Assembly: GCF_000702445.1 (NCBI RefSeq)
Contig: NZ_JNIF01000004.1
Location: 1,364,001 to 1,428,000, forward strand
Length of the DNA: 64,000 nt
Direction of reading: 5' to 3'
Source of the DNA: Bryobacter aggregatus MPL3
GTDB lineage: Bacteria > Acidobacteriota > Terriglobia > Bryobacterales > Bryobacteraceae
Below, one piece after another: positions 8,321-16,360 of this stretch (position 1 is the stretch's first letter; every line of letters begins with the position of its first letter). Under the pieces are notes generated by a model. That model saw nothing but the letters and a program-made list of their open reading frames with translations, was not told where the DNA came from and searched no databases. The position numbers and the translations under genes are program-made.

Positions 8321-8731
8321 TTAATCTCCTTCCTCGGCTGGCGTTTCAAACAGGCTCAGCGGTTGCGGCTCGGGTTTCTTGCCGCCATTACCGACGGTCT
8401 TGTGCTTCTTGCTTGCCTCATCGCGGGCCGCTCGCTCAGCTGCGGCCAATTCCTTCTGGATTGCAGAAAGATTGGAATGCAGCCGGACCTGGGCGGCTAC
8501 GAAGTTGGCGACCTGTGGCACGAGTTCAACATCGAGTTCGGCTGCGTTGCCGCAGACCGAAAGCGGCGTGGTCAGTGCCTGGTTTTCACCTTCCTTGAGT
8601 AGCCGTGGGCAGATGTTGACTTGCAACTGGTCGCCTTCTTCGAGTTTGGAGACGGTTATGAGAATCGCGCGTTGCGCCAACATGGGCAAGAGCTGCGAGA
8701 ACAGTCCTGGCGTCGGGGTGTGGTCTGTCAT
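8321..8731 (-). CDS. PRTRC system protein E
   Basis: This 136-residue protein has an N-terminal domain that starts LFSQLLPMLAQRAILITVSK, with strands reading LQVNICPRLLKEGENQAL and TTPLSVCGNAAELD, matching PRTRC-E. A helix of about 40 residues follows, ending in a Lys/Gly/Pro-rich, acidic-tipped tail. It sits 8 bp downstream of ssb and 6 bp upstream of PRTRC protein C. As for other PRTRC proteins the role is unknown; the ssb linkage hints at DNA maintenance of the element. Confidence 0.8.
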   Translation of the reverse strand: MTDHTPTPGLFSQLLPMLAQRAILITVSKLEEGDQLQVNICPRLLKEGENQALTTPLSVCGNAAELDVELVPQVANFVAAQVRLHSNLSAIQKELAAAERAARDEASKKHKTVGNGGKKPEPQPLSLFETPAEEGD

Positions 8732-8739
8732 GGGATGCC

Positions 8740-9150
8740 TCAGAAGGGCAGGTCATCGTCATCGGTTTCGGGCTGCTGGGCAGGCTTACCGGGACGGGCA
8801 GGCGACGTCGACTCTTCTTTGCGGGCAGAGCCAAGGAAGGTCACCTTCTCGGCGACGACCTGCATGATGTGGTGCTGGGTTCCTTCCTTGTCCTCGTACT
8901 CGCGCGTTTGCACGCGCCCGACGACGGCGACGGTGCGGCCGCGCTCAATGTAGGCGGCACAGTTTTCCGAGAGGCCGTTGAATGCCACCACCGGGAACCA
9001 CGTTACCCGCTCGCGTTTTTCGCCATTGCTCTTCCATTGCTCGTTGACGGCCACCGAGAACCGGCAGTACGGCTGGTTGTTCTGGCCGTAGCTGAGTTCC
9101 GGGGCGGCACCGACGTTGCCGACAATCGTGATCTGATTGAGTCCGCTCAT
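8740..9150 (-). CDS. ssb: Single-stranded DNA-binding protein
   Basis: This 136-residue protein has an N-terminal OB fold (about residues 1-105) with standard SSB landmarks: MSGLNQITIVGNVGAAPELS, then FSVAVNEQWK, then WFPVVAFNGLSENCAAYIERG and VVGRVQTREYEDKEG. A short Pro/Gln-rich linker leads to the acidic tip DDDDLPF that recruits repair and replication proteins. AGGAGC precedes ATG 9150. It would coat single-stranded DNA during replication, annealing by the Rad52-like protein, or conjugative transfer. It heads the leftward PRTRC operon, downstream of the DUF3150-like gene. Confidence 0.95.
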   Translation of the reverse strand: MSGLNQITIVGNVGAAPELSYGQNNQPYCRFSVAVNEQWKSNGEKRERVTWFPVVAFNGLSENCAAYIERGRTVAVVGRVQTREYEDKEGTQHHIMQVVAEKVTFLGSARKEESTSPARPGKPAQQPETDDDDLPF

Positions 9151-9247
9151 TGTTTGTTGCTCCTAAAATGAAAATGGCCGGGCGAGCCCGGCTTTGGGGT
9201 GTCTTGGAAAACGCGGGCGGCTGTGTCGCCAGCGTGGGGATGGTTGC

Positions 9248-10258
9248 TTACTCCTCGTCGAACCGGAACTTCCGGCCGCCGGTCTTCGTGAGCATGGTGT
9301 CGAGTTGCGATGCGAGACCTTCCATGCCCGATTGGACACGGGCGCGGAGTTCTCCCGTCGATCGCAGGTCATCCGCCTCCACCCCTTGAAGGAGCGTGCG
9401 GGCCTGGTTGACGAGCGCTTGCAGTTCCGCATCATCGGTGACGTTACGGAATTCAAAGTTGGCGAGGAACTCAACGAGGTTGGACACGGTGGTTTCCTTG
9501 AAGCGGACGGGCTTGCCGTCCTCGCCGACCTTCAACCGCTCCGCCATGTGCTGCACCAGCTTGGCCATGGTTTCGCGCAGGACCTGCTGGATCTCCGATG
9601 ACGCTTCGGCCATGCGTTGGGCCGCCTTCTCCCGCTCCTGCTGCCATACCTCCTGAGAGATGCCCTTCAGTTGGTCTGGTACACCGAAGCTGACGTATTG
9701 CCAAGCGAAGCCGAACTCGCGTTCAACATCGCTGGCCGGCGGATAGTCCGCCGGGTTGTAGAGGCCACGCAAACGCTTCGCCGCTTCGTGGCAGAGGGCC
9801 GGGTAAGCGGCAAGGAAGGCTTTCACCAGTTCCTGCCGCTGGGTGGCAAAGTGGCGGAGCTTCTCTTCCACTACTTCGATCGAGGCAACCGGCAGCAGAT
9901 GAATTCCCACTTCGAAGGGGAGGCAGATGTTGTAAAGGAAGCGGCGGACCTCGCCGTCGAAGCGGCCTATGGCCTTGAGTTCAGCGGAATCGAGCAAGTG
10001 CTTGGAGACGCGGAGAAGATCCTTGTCGGCGTCGGCCTCAATCTGCGAGGTGGACACCTTGCGGGTGTTGCCCATCGTGGAAAGGCGAACCTTGATGCAT
10101 ACGGTCTTCCGCGCGAGATCGAGACTGGGGTCATGGATGGGAACTAGCGGAGGCGGAGTCGGCGGGACGCCGCCCTCGCAGTTGCCTCCGGGGATAATGG
10201 GAATCGGGATGGCGAGCGCCGTCGCGGCAGACGAAAAGAGACTGCTTTGTGTAGCCAT
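9248..10258 (-). CDS. DUF3150-like protein, paralog B (complete)
   Basis: This 336-residue protein starts at ATG 10258 with GGAGG about 9 nt upstream. It has a Pro/Gly-rich leader to about residue 45, a conserved core shared nearly word for word with the truncated paralog at 1-612, then long charged helices and a Lys/Arg-rich end. The core resembles DUF3150 proteins, which occur beside AAA+ and replication genes on mobile elements; that assignment is tentative. No catalytic motif is seen. It lies upstream of ssb on the same strand, about 97 bp away. The opposite-strand GGCT gene starts only 13 bp beyond its start codon and separates it from its radical SAM partner. Confidence 0.85.
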   Translation of the reverse strand: MATQSSLFSSAATALAIPIPIIPGGNCEGGVPPTPPPLVPIHDPSLDLARKTVCIKVRLSTMGNTRKVSTSQIEADADKDLLRVSKHLLDSAELKAIGRFDGEVRRFLYNICLPFEVGIHLLPVASIEVVEEKLRHFATQRQELVKAFLAAYPALCHEAAKRLRGLYNPADYPPASDVEREFGFAWQYVSFGVPDQLKGISQEVWQQEREKAAQRMAEASSEIQQVLRETMAKLVQHMAERLKVGEDGKPVRFKETTVSNLVEFLANFEFRNVTDDAELQALVNQARTLLQGVEADDLRSTGELRARVQSGMEGLASQLDTMLTKTGGRKFRFDEE

Positions 10259-10271
10259 AGGTGGCCTCCAG

Positions 10272-11459
10272 ATGTGGGAAGTTGATAAGCAAGCCAGATG
10301 CCTTAATAATGCTCAGAGCAAGAAGCATCGCGGCAGTAGCAAAACTGATTGGAGATTTGGGTTGGCAACAAGAAACATTGAACCCGACACAGAGCTTGCG
10401 TCGAACTTTACAGTTCAGCAATACCGTGACATCCGTGCGCTACTCACCTCAGAGCCCGAAGACGCAAGTGCATGGAGCCTGGTGATCAATGCGATCAGCA
10501 GGCGCATCGACGAGCGTTTCCTGAAACCGATCGATGACCTTGCTCGCTTCGATGACGACGACAATCTACCGTATCGACCCGGATTCGCAATTCTGGCTCT
10601 CGATTGCTTATTGATCGACACGGTTCAATCATTTCGCGAAGGCAGGACAACTACAGGCGAGCACAGTCCTGCGTATTCGTTCAAATCTTTTCTGCGAAAC
10701 GAGAGGTTCTCTGACTTCAATAGCGCAGATAGAGATGAGTTTTTTGGCTACGTCCGCAATGCAATCCTGCACAATGGTGAAACCCGAAAAGACTGGAGAA
10801 TCCGCATTGACAATGACAGCATGCTGACAAGGGGCCCAACTACCAAAGCGCGGACGCTCAATCGGAAGCGGTTCCACGATGCTGTAAAAGCAAGCTGTCA
10901 AGATCTCATAAGTGATTTGCACAATGGCGATTCTGAAGTTCGCAAGAACTTCCTAAGTCGCCTAGATGCGATGGCTGGAATGCCAATTGATCCCATGAAA
11001 CACATGTATTTTGCTTACGGGTCCAACCTGAAGAGCGAGGAATGTCGCCGAACTGCACCGAACGCAGAAGGGCACTCCGTCGCTTTCCTCCCGGGCTTCA
11101 AACTCGCTTTCTCTAAGCACTCATCAACCCGCAACGGCGACGCCGCGACGATCGTGAACGACCCTACAAGCATGGTGTGGGGTTACGTGTACCGAATGAC
11201 CGACTCGGATAAAGAGTCGCTCCGGAAACGCGAAGGAGGGTACGACGAAGTTGAGCTCACCGTGCAATTAGTTTCACCGGAGAGCGATAACGCACCCACA
11301 CCGCAGCGTGTGTTTACGTTTATTGCACAGCAGGAGTGCCAGAACCGCTGCGGGCCACCGGCACCATATCTTGATTTGATTATCGAAGGCGCAACAGAGA
11401 GAAGCCTCCCGGAGCCCTATCGACAAGTACTTCAGAAACTGAGGGCGGCGGCAGACTAA
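10272..11459 (+). CDS. HEPN-like domain fused to gamma-glutamylcyclotransferase-like domain
   Basis: This protein is about 395 residues if started at ATG 10272; the start is uncertain because no Shine-Dalgarno is seen and the divergent gene begins 13 bp away. The C-terminal third, beginning MYFAYGSNLKSEECRRTAP, is a GGCT/AIG2-type fold with the YGSN loop and the usual WGYVYRMT segment. The N-terminal 240 residues are helical and contain RPGFAILALDCLLIDTVQSF and YVRNAILHNGETRKDWRI, which resemble Apea-type HEPN domains of defence and toxin proteins. The gene is on the strand opposite to its neighbours and sits between a radical SAM gene and its DUF3150-like partner, so it looks inserted. A role in antiviral or toxin biology is inference. 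Confidence 0.7.
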   Translation: MWEVDKQARCLNNAQSKKHRGSSKTDWRFGLATRNIEPDTELASNFTVQQYRDIRALLTSEPEDASAWSLVINAISRRIDERFLKPIDDLARFDDDDNLPYRPGFAILALDCLLIDTVQSFREGRTTTGEHSPAYSFKSFLRNERFSDFNSADRDEFFGYVRNAILHNGETRKDWRIRIDNDSMLTRGPTTKARTLNRKRFHDAVKASCQDLISDLHNGDSEVRKNFLSRLDAMAGMPIDPMKHMYFAYGSNLKSEECRRTAPNAEGHSVAFLPGFKLAFSKHSSTRNGDAATIVNDPTSMVWGYVYRMTDSDKESLRKREGGYDEVELTVQLVSPESDNAPTPQRVFTFIAQQECQNRCGPPAPYLDLIIEGATERSLPEPYRQVLQKLRAAAD

Positions 11460-11542
11460 TCACCCGTCGATATCGCGCATTTACCGAGTGGAGAACCTCG
11501 AAAGGTCTTCCCCATTGCTGGACGTGATCTAGGTGGATGGAG

Positions 11543-12115
11543 TCAGTCGACGAAAAGTGAGCCGAGAATGGGGAAGCCGGTGATTTGGGTCAGTCCGGTG
11601 TCGTCGATTTGGATCTCGACAGACTGCTCCGCGAAGTCGGCCCTTGAATAGTGTGAGGTGTAGAGGTGAAGCGTTTGGTTGGTGGAGGAGACCATGGCGT
11701 TTGTGCCAGGACGCCTGGGGTTGTAGCGACCGAGGACGGCGAAGTCGAGGTGACTCCGAATGGCCAACCAGTCGGTGCTGTGCAGTTCCCGTTCGGAGTA
11801 GCCGGAGAACAGCCCGACACTTAGGGCAGGGGTGGCGGCTTTCAGTTGGTGGAGCAACTCCAATATTGCCGGCGCTTGCTCCATGGGTTCGCCGCCGCTG
11901 ATTGTCAGCCCCTCGATGCTGTTATCGCTACTTAGGTTCAAAAGCCATTCGACGATCTCGAGTACCTCATGCTGGAAGCCGAGGAGTGCGTTGTGGGTTT
12001 CCGGATTCCAGCAGCCGGAACAGTGGAGCGAGCAGCCCTGGGTCCAGATCACCGCTCTCCTGCCGGGGCCGTTCACTGTGCTGCACTCCATCAATGAATG
12101 AAGGCGGAGCGTCAT
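11543..12115 (-). CDS. NrdG-like radical SAM / 4Fe-4S single-cluster protein, copy B
   Basis: This 190-residue protein is a paralog of the gene at 674-1276. Cys28, Cys32 and Cys35 form CSLHCSGC, the cluster CxxxCxxC motif, followed by LTISGGEPMEQ. Its start lies 5 bp after the DUF2997 stop with no strong ribosome-binding site, suggesting translational coupling in the leftward operon AAA+ / DUF1257 / DUF2997 / radical SAM. No ribonucleotide reductase is encoded nearby, so the target is probably another protein or peptide of this module. The association with Ycf35- and Ycf46-like proteins is the main clue to function. Confidence 0.85.
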   Translation of the reverse strand: MTLRLHSLMECSTVNGPGRRAVIWTQGCSLHCSGCWNPETHNALLGFQHEVLEIVEWLLNLSSDNSIEGLTISGGEPMEQAPAILELLHQLKAATPALSVGLFSGYSERELHSTDWLAIRSHLDFAVLGRYNPRRPGTNAMVSSTNQTLHLYTSHYSRADFAEQSVEIQIDDTGLTQITGFPILGSLFVD

Positions 12116-12120
12116 GCGGT

Positions 12121-12321
12121 TCAGCCTTGTTTAGCGTTGAGAACCTTGCGCCCCTCAACGGTGAGCACATGGTAATCGCGCTTCTGCCGGTTCACAACGA
12201 GTGAGTCCGCGCCCCGAAACGCTTCAGCTACATCACCGCATCCCTTGCCCTGAAAGCCTTTGAGGTCCAGCGCGCTATTGCCCTGGTCGTCGATTTCGAT
12301 TGTGATGATCTTTTCACCCAT
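12121..12321 (-). CDS. DUF2997 family small protein
   Basis: This 66-residue protein has the DUF2997 pattern: an amphipathic strand MGEKIITIEIDDQGN, then LKGFQGKGCGDV with the conserved Gly-x-Gly-Lys-x-Cys region. GAGGAGG stands in front of ATG 12321. In other bacteria, including cyanobacteria, DUF2997 genes sit next to DUF1257 (Ycf35-like) genes, as here, where DUF1257 lies 11 bp upstream. Function is unknown; the single Cys in a conserved GKGC context could be a modification or ligand site. Confidence 0.8.
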   Translation of the reverse strand: MGEKIITIEIDDQGNSALDLKGFQGKGCGDVAEAFRGADSLVVNRQKRDYHVLTVEGRKVLNAKQG

Positions 12322-12332
12322 GTGGAACCTCC

Positions 12333-12746
12333 TCAGCGAACCGCAAAGTGGAGTTGTACCTTCTTGCCGGCCTGGGTCTCAACGACCTGCCGACCCACGA
12401 ACCGATAGCCCTTCGCCTTTGCGACCGCCATCGTTTGACGCTCCTTGTAGGTTTGGGCGATTCGGCCCAGCCAGGCGTCATCGAACCCGATGCCACGGTC
12501 GTATTCGCTAATGAGGGCACGGTACACGCCGTTCGCGTCACGGGCAAAGCCAATGTCGTTGCTCGCCGAATTGAGTTGTCGGCGGCGGATGACGATGTTC
12601 GCCTTTTCGGGGCGTTCGTCGCCGAGGTAGCCGTAAAGGCTCAGGCCCGCAGGAGAGACTTCTGGGCTGTAGCCAAGGTCGCTGAGCGCGTCCAAAAGGT
12701 GGCGCTCGTCGGACAGAATTGTTCGTAATTCTTCGTACTTGCTCAT
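12333..12746 (-). CDS. DUF1257 / Ycf35-like protein
   Basis: This 137-residue protein starts at ATG 12746 directly behind GGAGGGGAAT; longer in-frame starts lack such a signal. The MSKYEELRTILSDERHLLDA start, the LSLYGYLGDERPEKANIVIR segment and the NDIGFARDANGVYRALISEY block match DUF1257, the family of the plastid and cyanobacterial protein Ycf35. The C-terminus is a short basic strand region. It is followed by DUF2997 and a radical SAM gene and preceded by a Ycf46-like AAA+ gene, giving a compact four-gene module. No biochemical activity is established for the family. Confidence 0.8.
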   Translation of the reverse strand: MSKYEELRTILSDERHLLDALSDLGYSPEVSPAGLSLYGYLGDERPEKANIVIRRRQLNSASNDIGFARDANGVYRALISEYDRGIGFDDAWLGRIAQTYKERQTMAVAKAKGYRFVGRQVVETQAGKKVQLHFAVR

Positions 12747-12964
12747 ATTCCCCTCCGTCATAGTTGGTTCGCATACCAGCATGCCGCTTCGTTCTTTGCG
12801 CAGTCGAGGACAATAAGCCACGTGTACGAGCCTGCGAATCGAAGTTCCCTGCGCAGAAAATGACTACTTATGTCAGGGGCGGGCCGATGCAAGGTGGCAT
12901 CAAAACCCCTCTGCGAAGCCGAAGGATTCCTTTGATACCAACTGTGCGATAGTGATCGTGAAAA

Positions 12965-13435
12965 GTGGTTTCTCTACGGATTACTTATCTTCAGCATGGC
13001 TGGGTCGATGCTTCACTTTCGAACGGCAGCACGAGCGCCCAAATAACCGGGTCGTACATCAGCGATGCAATCGGTGACTTGGTCCGCGCTACCCTTCGCC
13101 TCACTCAAGGGGAATTTCAGGCAGAATGCTCTTGGCTGTCCGAGCCAGGTGAATACCGTTGGCTGCTGCGCACTGCGCCTGCCGGAGTAAACCTAACGAT
13201 ATTGGAGTTCGATGAATGGCATCCTCGAAAGCCCGATGCGCAAGGACAATTGATTTTCCTCTTTGAGGGAACCTTGCAGAGGTGGGTAAGGCAACTTCTC
13301 AGCGAGTTCCAGAGGCTTTTCGACGAATTCGGCGACGCTGGCTACAGCGAGCGTTGGTCGGAGTCGTTTACGTTCCCGGCGACAGAATTGCATGAACTGA
13401 GACTTTGGCTGAAGACGATCCCGCAAGATTCGTGA
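12965..13435 (+). CDS. Hypothetical protein, 156 residues
   Basis: I do not recognise a named family. The N-terminal part is beta-rich (MVSLRITYLQHGWVDASLSN, then repeated strands); a tryptophan-rich segment LLRTAPAGVNLTILEFDEW follows, and the C-terminal third is helical. No signal peptide, membrane segment or catalytic motif is visible. It is alone on the plus strand, converging with the AAA+ gene and lying within the Ycf46/Ycf35 module. Similar small lone proteins are often immunity or housekeeping proteins; this is not demonstrated here. Confidence 0.65.
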   Translation: MVSLRITYLQHGWVDASLSNGSTSAQITGSYISDAIGDLVRATLRLTQGEFQAECSWLSEPGEYRWLLRTAPAGVNLTILEFDEWHPRKPDAQGQLIFLFEGTLQRWVRQLLSEFQRLFDEFGDAGYSERWSESFTFPATELHELRLWLKTIPQDS

Positions 13436-13458
13436 ACGATATCGCCAAGACAGCGCTA

Positions 13459-13473
13459 AACGGCAGAGCCGTT
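13459..13473 (+). terminator. Short inverted repeat between convergent genes
   Basis: AACGGC and GCCGTT face each other with a 3-base loop (AGA), 23 bp after the stop of the 156-residue gene and before the end of the convergent AAA+ gene. No T-tract follows, so it is at best a weak or Rho-assisted terminator. Confidence 0.3.
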
Positions 13474-13593
13474 CGAAGCGAACAATTGAGCTAGAAGAAA
13501 CTGCGGCCCAACTTCAAGGCTTTGCCGGACGAGCATGCACATTGAGATCAACATTGGGCTAGCGATTGCGCGGTCACGGTACGACGACACCAT

Positions 13594-15093
13594 TCATTCG
13601 ATCACAGTGCGCAGGACGCGCCTTTGAGCGTTGACCGAAGTAGGTTCATCAGTGCGGTATGTGCCTGAAATGGCTGCACTCAAGAATCGCCCCGACGATT
13701 GCCGTCGCAGCGCTTCTATCTGGTCCGCAGCAGAACGCGAGACCGGGACGATGTAGCCTGCTGAATCGCTTAACGAAAGCTTTAGCCGCCATGCCTTCCG
13801 GCAGCATTCCTTGATTTCCGCGCCGGTCCAGCCGTCGTCGTCGGGGCGCTCGCCGGATACATCCCAGCGCTGCTCGTAGATGTTCCAGATGGCTTCGCGC
13901 TCTTCGGCCGTCGGGAGGTCAAAGAAGAAGGTTCCCAGCGTGAAGCGGCGTCGCAGTTCGGGTGGGAGGCTCGTGATGGAGTTACAGGTGGCGATCCAGA
14001 GGCTGCGGCCTTGGGAGATGGCATCGACCACCTGGAGGGCAGATCGCAGTCTTTCGCCCGAACCGCCAACCAGCGAACTCTGCATAGCGCTGAGATCGAA
14101 GGCTACAGTTGGAATCCCAGCGGTCGCCCCTGCGGCCTTTGCCACGGCGGACTTCGCCGCGCCGGGCGGACCGATGAAGATGACGCCGTCGGCGTTCCGA
14201 TCCTGCATCCAACTCAACATCGTGCCGGTCATCTCGGTCTTCACACCCGAAGTGTCGGTCCCACTGCCGGCGAAGGCCTTCTCAATCTCGTCTACGAAAA
14301 CGACGACGCGGGGTGCTTCCTCACCGTGAATTACAGCATCAAGAAAACGCTTGATGTTTTCACAGCCGCCGATTTGATCGAAGGTTTCGCCGCCCCGCCA
14401 AATGGTGAGTCCGGGCGTTTGTTCCACGGCTTGGCGCTTGCGATCCCAAAGGCGCTCGAAATCGAGCCCGTCTTTCGAGAGCGACATTGCGAGGACCTGT
14501 TCGGCTGGGAAGGCTGCGAGGCCTACGAGTGCGTCCACGGCCCGGGTGATTGTCTCTTCCGTTGGCTCGGGGAGTTCAGCAGCTTCAAACGTCTCCCGCA
14601 CAAGTGCGGCGAGTTCTTCAGTTGATGGCAACGGCTCATCGAGAACCATCACGTCGCTTTGCAACTCCGTGGGGAGTGCCGCACCGGGAGTAGTGACAAG
14701 GACCAGCATCTGCCCGGTGGTCTTGAAGACATCGCGGAGATTCCAGATGCCTTGCAGGACATCCACCTGTTCCCAAACTCGCTGCGGATTGAGGAAGAAC
14801 AGGATCGTGTCCTTGGTAATCTTCTGCGCCGCGGCAAGGGCGTCGGCGGGGCCGAGTTGACCGGCATTCTCACCAACCAGCTTTGCCACGGCCGCTTTGC
14901 CCGCTTCATTCCTGCCCGCGAGGCCGTTGAGAATGTCCCAAGCCACGATCGGTACTTCACTCTTGCCATTCAGGCTGGCCGTTACCTGAGCCATGGTGCT
15001 GGCCGGGTCGGGGGTGCGCACTGCGAGCAGCGGGGTGGCTGCCCGGCGGGCGGCTCTGAATACACTACGGAATTCCTCGGTGGAACGAGACAT
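13594..15093 (-). CDS. Ycf46-like AAA+ ATPase with Walker B ahead of Walker A
   Basis: This 499-residue protein has AGGAGC in front of ATG 15093. The N-terminal 230 residues match the Ycf46-type leader (for example PIVAWDILNGL near 48-58). The ATPase part begins TFDQIGGCENIKRFL. VVVFVDEIEKAF (263-274) reads as a Walker B segment, while the P-loop GPPGAAKS lies afterwards at 308-315. Sensor 1 TCNS (369-372) and LPPELRRRF with arginine finger follow in the usual order. Between the P-loop and sensor 1 there is no second acidic Walker B. I checked the nucleotides of both motifs, so the order is real. It precedes DUF1257, DUF2997 and a radical SAM gene on the same strand. Confidence 0.85.
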   Translation of the reverse strand: MSRSTEEFRSVFRAARRAATPLLAVRTPDPASTMAQVTASLNGKSEVPIVAWDILNGLAGRNEAGKAAVAKLVGENAGQLGPADALAAAQKITKDTILFFLNPQRVWEQVDVLQGIWNLRDVFKTTGQMLVLVTTPGAALPTELQSDVMVLDEPLPSTEELAALVRETFEAAELPEPTEETITRAVDALVGLAAFPAEQVLAMSLSKDGLDFERLWDRKRQAVEQTPGLTIWRGGETFDQIGGCENIKRFLDAVIHGEEAPRVVVFVDEIEKAFAGSGTDTSGVKTEMTGTMLSWMQDRNADGVIFIGPPGAAKSAVAKAAGATAGIPTVAFDLSAMQSSLVGGSGERLRSALQVVDAISQGRSLWIATCNSITSLPPELRRRFTLGTFFFDLPTAEEREAIWNIYEQRWDVSGERPDDDGWTGAEIKECCRKAWRLKLSLSDSAGYIVPVSRSAADQIEALRRQSSGRFLSAAISGTYRTDEPTSVNAQRRVLRTVIE

Positions 15094-15132
15094 GGGAATG
15101 CTCCTGGAGAACTGGTCTAGAAGAAGACAGGT

Positions 15133-15702
15133 TTAGAAAAAGACGGCGGCCGTATAGATGACCGCGTTGAAGACCATGTGGGCGATGACTGGCGGGAGGG
15201 TGGAGCCTGAGCGTTGTCTCAGCAATCCGTAAAGCAGACCCGTGCCAAAGATGGCAGCCAACTGGCTTTCGGTAATGCCTGGCTTCGGGGCATGCGCGAG
15301 GGAGAAGAGCGCGGCGACCCATATCGTAGTCAGTGGACTGAGGGAAGAGGCGAGGCGCTGAAGCAGTGTGCCGACGGCCCAGAACAGGTAACCGCGAAAG
15401 ACCAGTTCCTCAAAGAGCGGGCCGATCGTAATGGCATGCCAGACTTCCGTAAATGCCGGACTAGCGCTGCGGCCGTAGCCGTGGAAAGCGTAAGCTGCGA
15501 TGAGTCCGGCGATCATCCCGGCGAAAAATGCAATGGCGATCGACGCCCGGCTGATCGGATGCCAATTGAGGAACTCGAAGCCATGGGTATTGAGCTTGCC
15601 TAGCAAGCTCCACATGAGCCAGAGAAAGCCCAGAGTGCATGCGACGGCGGTCACGTTTTCCGGAAAGTCCACTGCGGAGAATTGTCGTGCAGACGCGGGC
15701 AA
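15133..15702 (-). CDS. CPBP-family intramembrane metalloprotease
   Basis: This 189-residue membrane protein starts at TTG 15702 and has about five or six hydrophobic segments. Family motifs are present: GPLFEELVFRGYLF with the Glu pair at 98-99 and FRG at 102-104, a His in FSLAHAPKPG (about 137), and HMVFNAVIY near the end. CPBP/Rce1-type proteases cleave substrates in the membrane and occur in bacteriocin immunity, phage exclusion and CAAX processing. It sits between the AAA+ gene and the Gp157-like gene in the leftward operon, so it belongs to the element. The substrate is unknown. Confidence 0.85.
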   Translation of the reverse strand: MPASARQFSAVDFPENVTAVACTLGFLWLMWSLLGKLNTHGFEFLNWHPISRASIAIAFFAGMIAGLIAAYAFHGYGRSASPAFTEVWHAITIGPLFEELVFRGYLFWAVGTLLQRLASSLSPLTTIWVAALFSLAHAPKPGITESQLAAIFGTGLLYGLLRQRSGSTLPPVIAHMVFNAVIYTAAVFF

Positions 15703-15718
15703 TCGCCGAGCGAGTTTT

Positions 15719-16342
15719 CTACCGTAACCGGATGTGATGGCCTTTCACCAGCCGGGCACCCTCCACGAGGACGCCATTCACGATGGCTGAGCGAACTGCG
15801 CTCCCATTCACCTGCCAACCCTCGGCTTTGAGTTGCGCTTCGAGGCCCTTGCGCAGATCGCCGTCGGGCAACTGATAAACCAACTCCTGCAGTTCGGTCT
15901 TGGTGAAGCCGATGGTCCGCTCGAAGTAGCATTCGCCGATCTTGAGCGGGTCATCGACTACCAGGGAGGCGGCCGAGTTCTGTTGCAGTCCGATGGAGGC
16001 CCGTTCGCCTTCGAGGCGCTTCAGGTCGCGAGAAAGCATGAAGTGCTGCAGCATTCCTTTGAGCCGGGTGACCCGGCCCTCGGCTGCCTTCTTCCGCGCG
16101 GACAGACGCTCGGCTTCCGTACCGCAAATCAGGGCAATAGACTCCTGCCAGCGCAGGTAGCCGGCGATGCGATCCACCTTTGCGTGGAAAGCAGCGATGT
16201 ACTCGTTCAGTTCTTCCACCAGTTCGGCGGAGAGCTCTTGCCCTTCCCCGGCTGCGTCCTCTGCCCGGTCCATCAGTTCGACGAGGTGTTCGTCGATCTC
16301 GAACAGCGACCGGGGATCGCGCGGTGCGGCTTGCTGAAGCAT
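15719..16342 (-). CDS. Siphovirus Gp157-like protein
   Basis: This 207-residue protein has AAAGGAGC in front of ATG 16342. The N-terminal half is a long acidic helix (LFEIDEHLVELMDRAEDAA and onward) containing VDRIAGYLRWQES, followed by the EAERLSARKKAAEGRVTRLK segment and ending in a short basic strand region. This is the layout of the phage Gp157 family, often found beside annealing or recombination proteins and helicases. It is 18 bp downstream of the SNF2-type helicase gene, in keeping with a replication and recombination role, which is inference. Confidence 0.75.
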   Translation of the reverse strand: MLQQAAPRDPRSLFEIDEHLVELMDRAEDAAGEGQELSAELVEELNEYIAAFHAKVDRIAGYLRWQESIALICGTEAERLSARKKAAEGRVTRLKGMLQHFMLSRDLKRLEGERASIGLQQNSAASLVVDDPLKIGECYFERTIGFTKTELQELVYQLPDGDLRKGLEAQLKAEGWQVNGSAVRSAIVNGVLVEGARLVKGHHIRLR

Positions 16343-16360
16343 GTTGAGCTCCTTTGGAAA

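Noticed and set aside
9617-10147. Plus-strand frame opposite the DUF3150-like gene
   Set aside because: Antisense of the conserved DUF3150-like protein; its similarity to the plus-strand frame at 25-351 only reflects the duplicated real gene.
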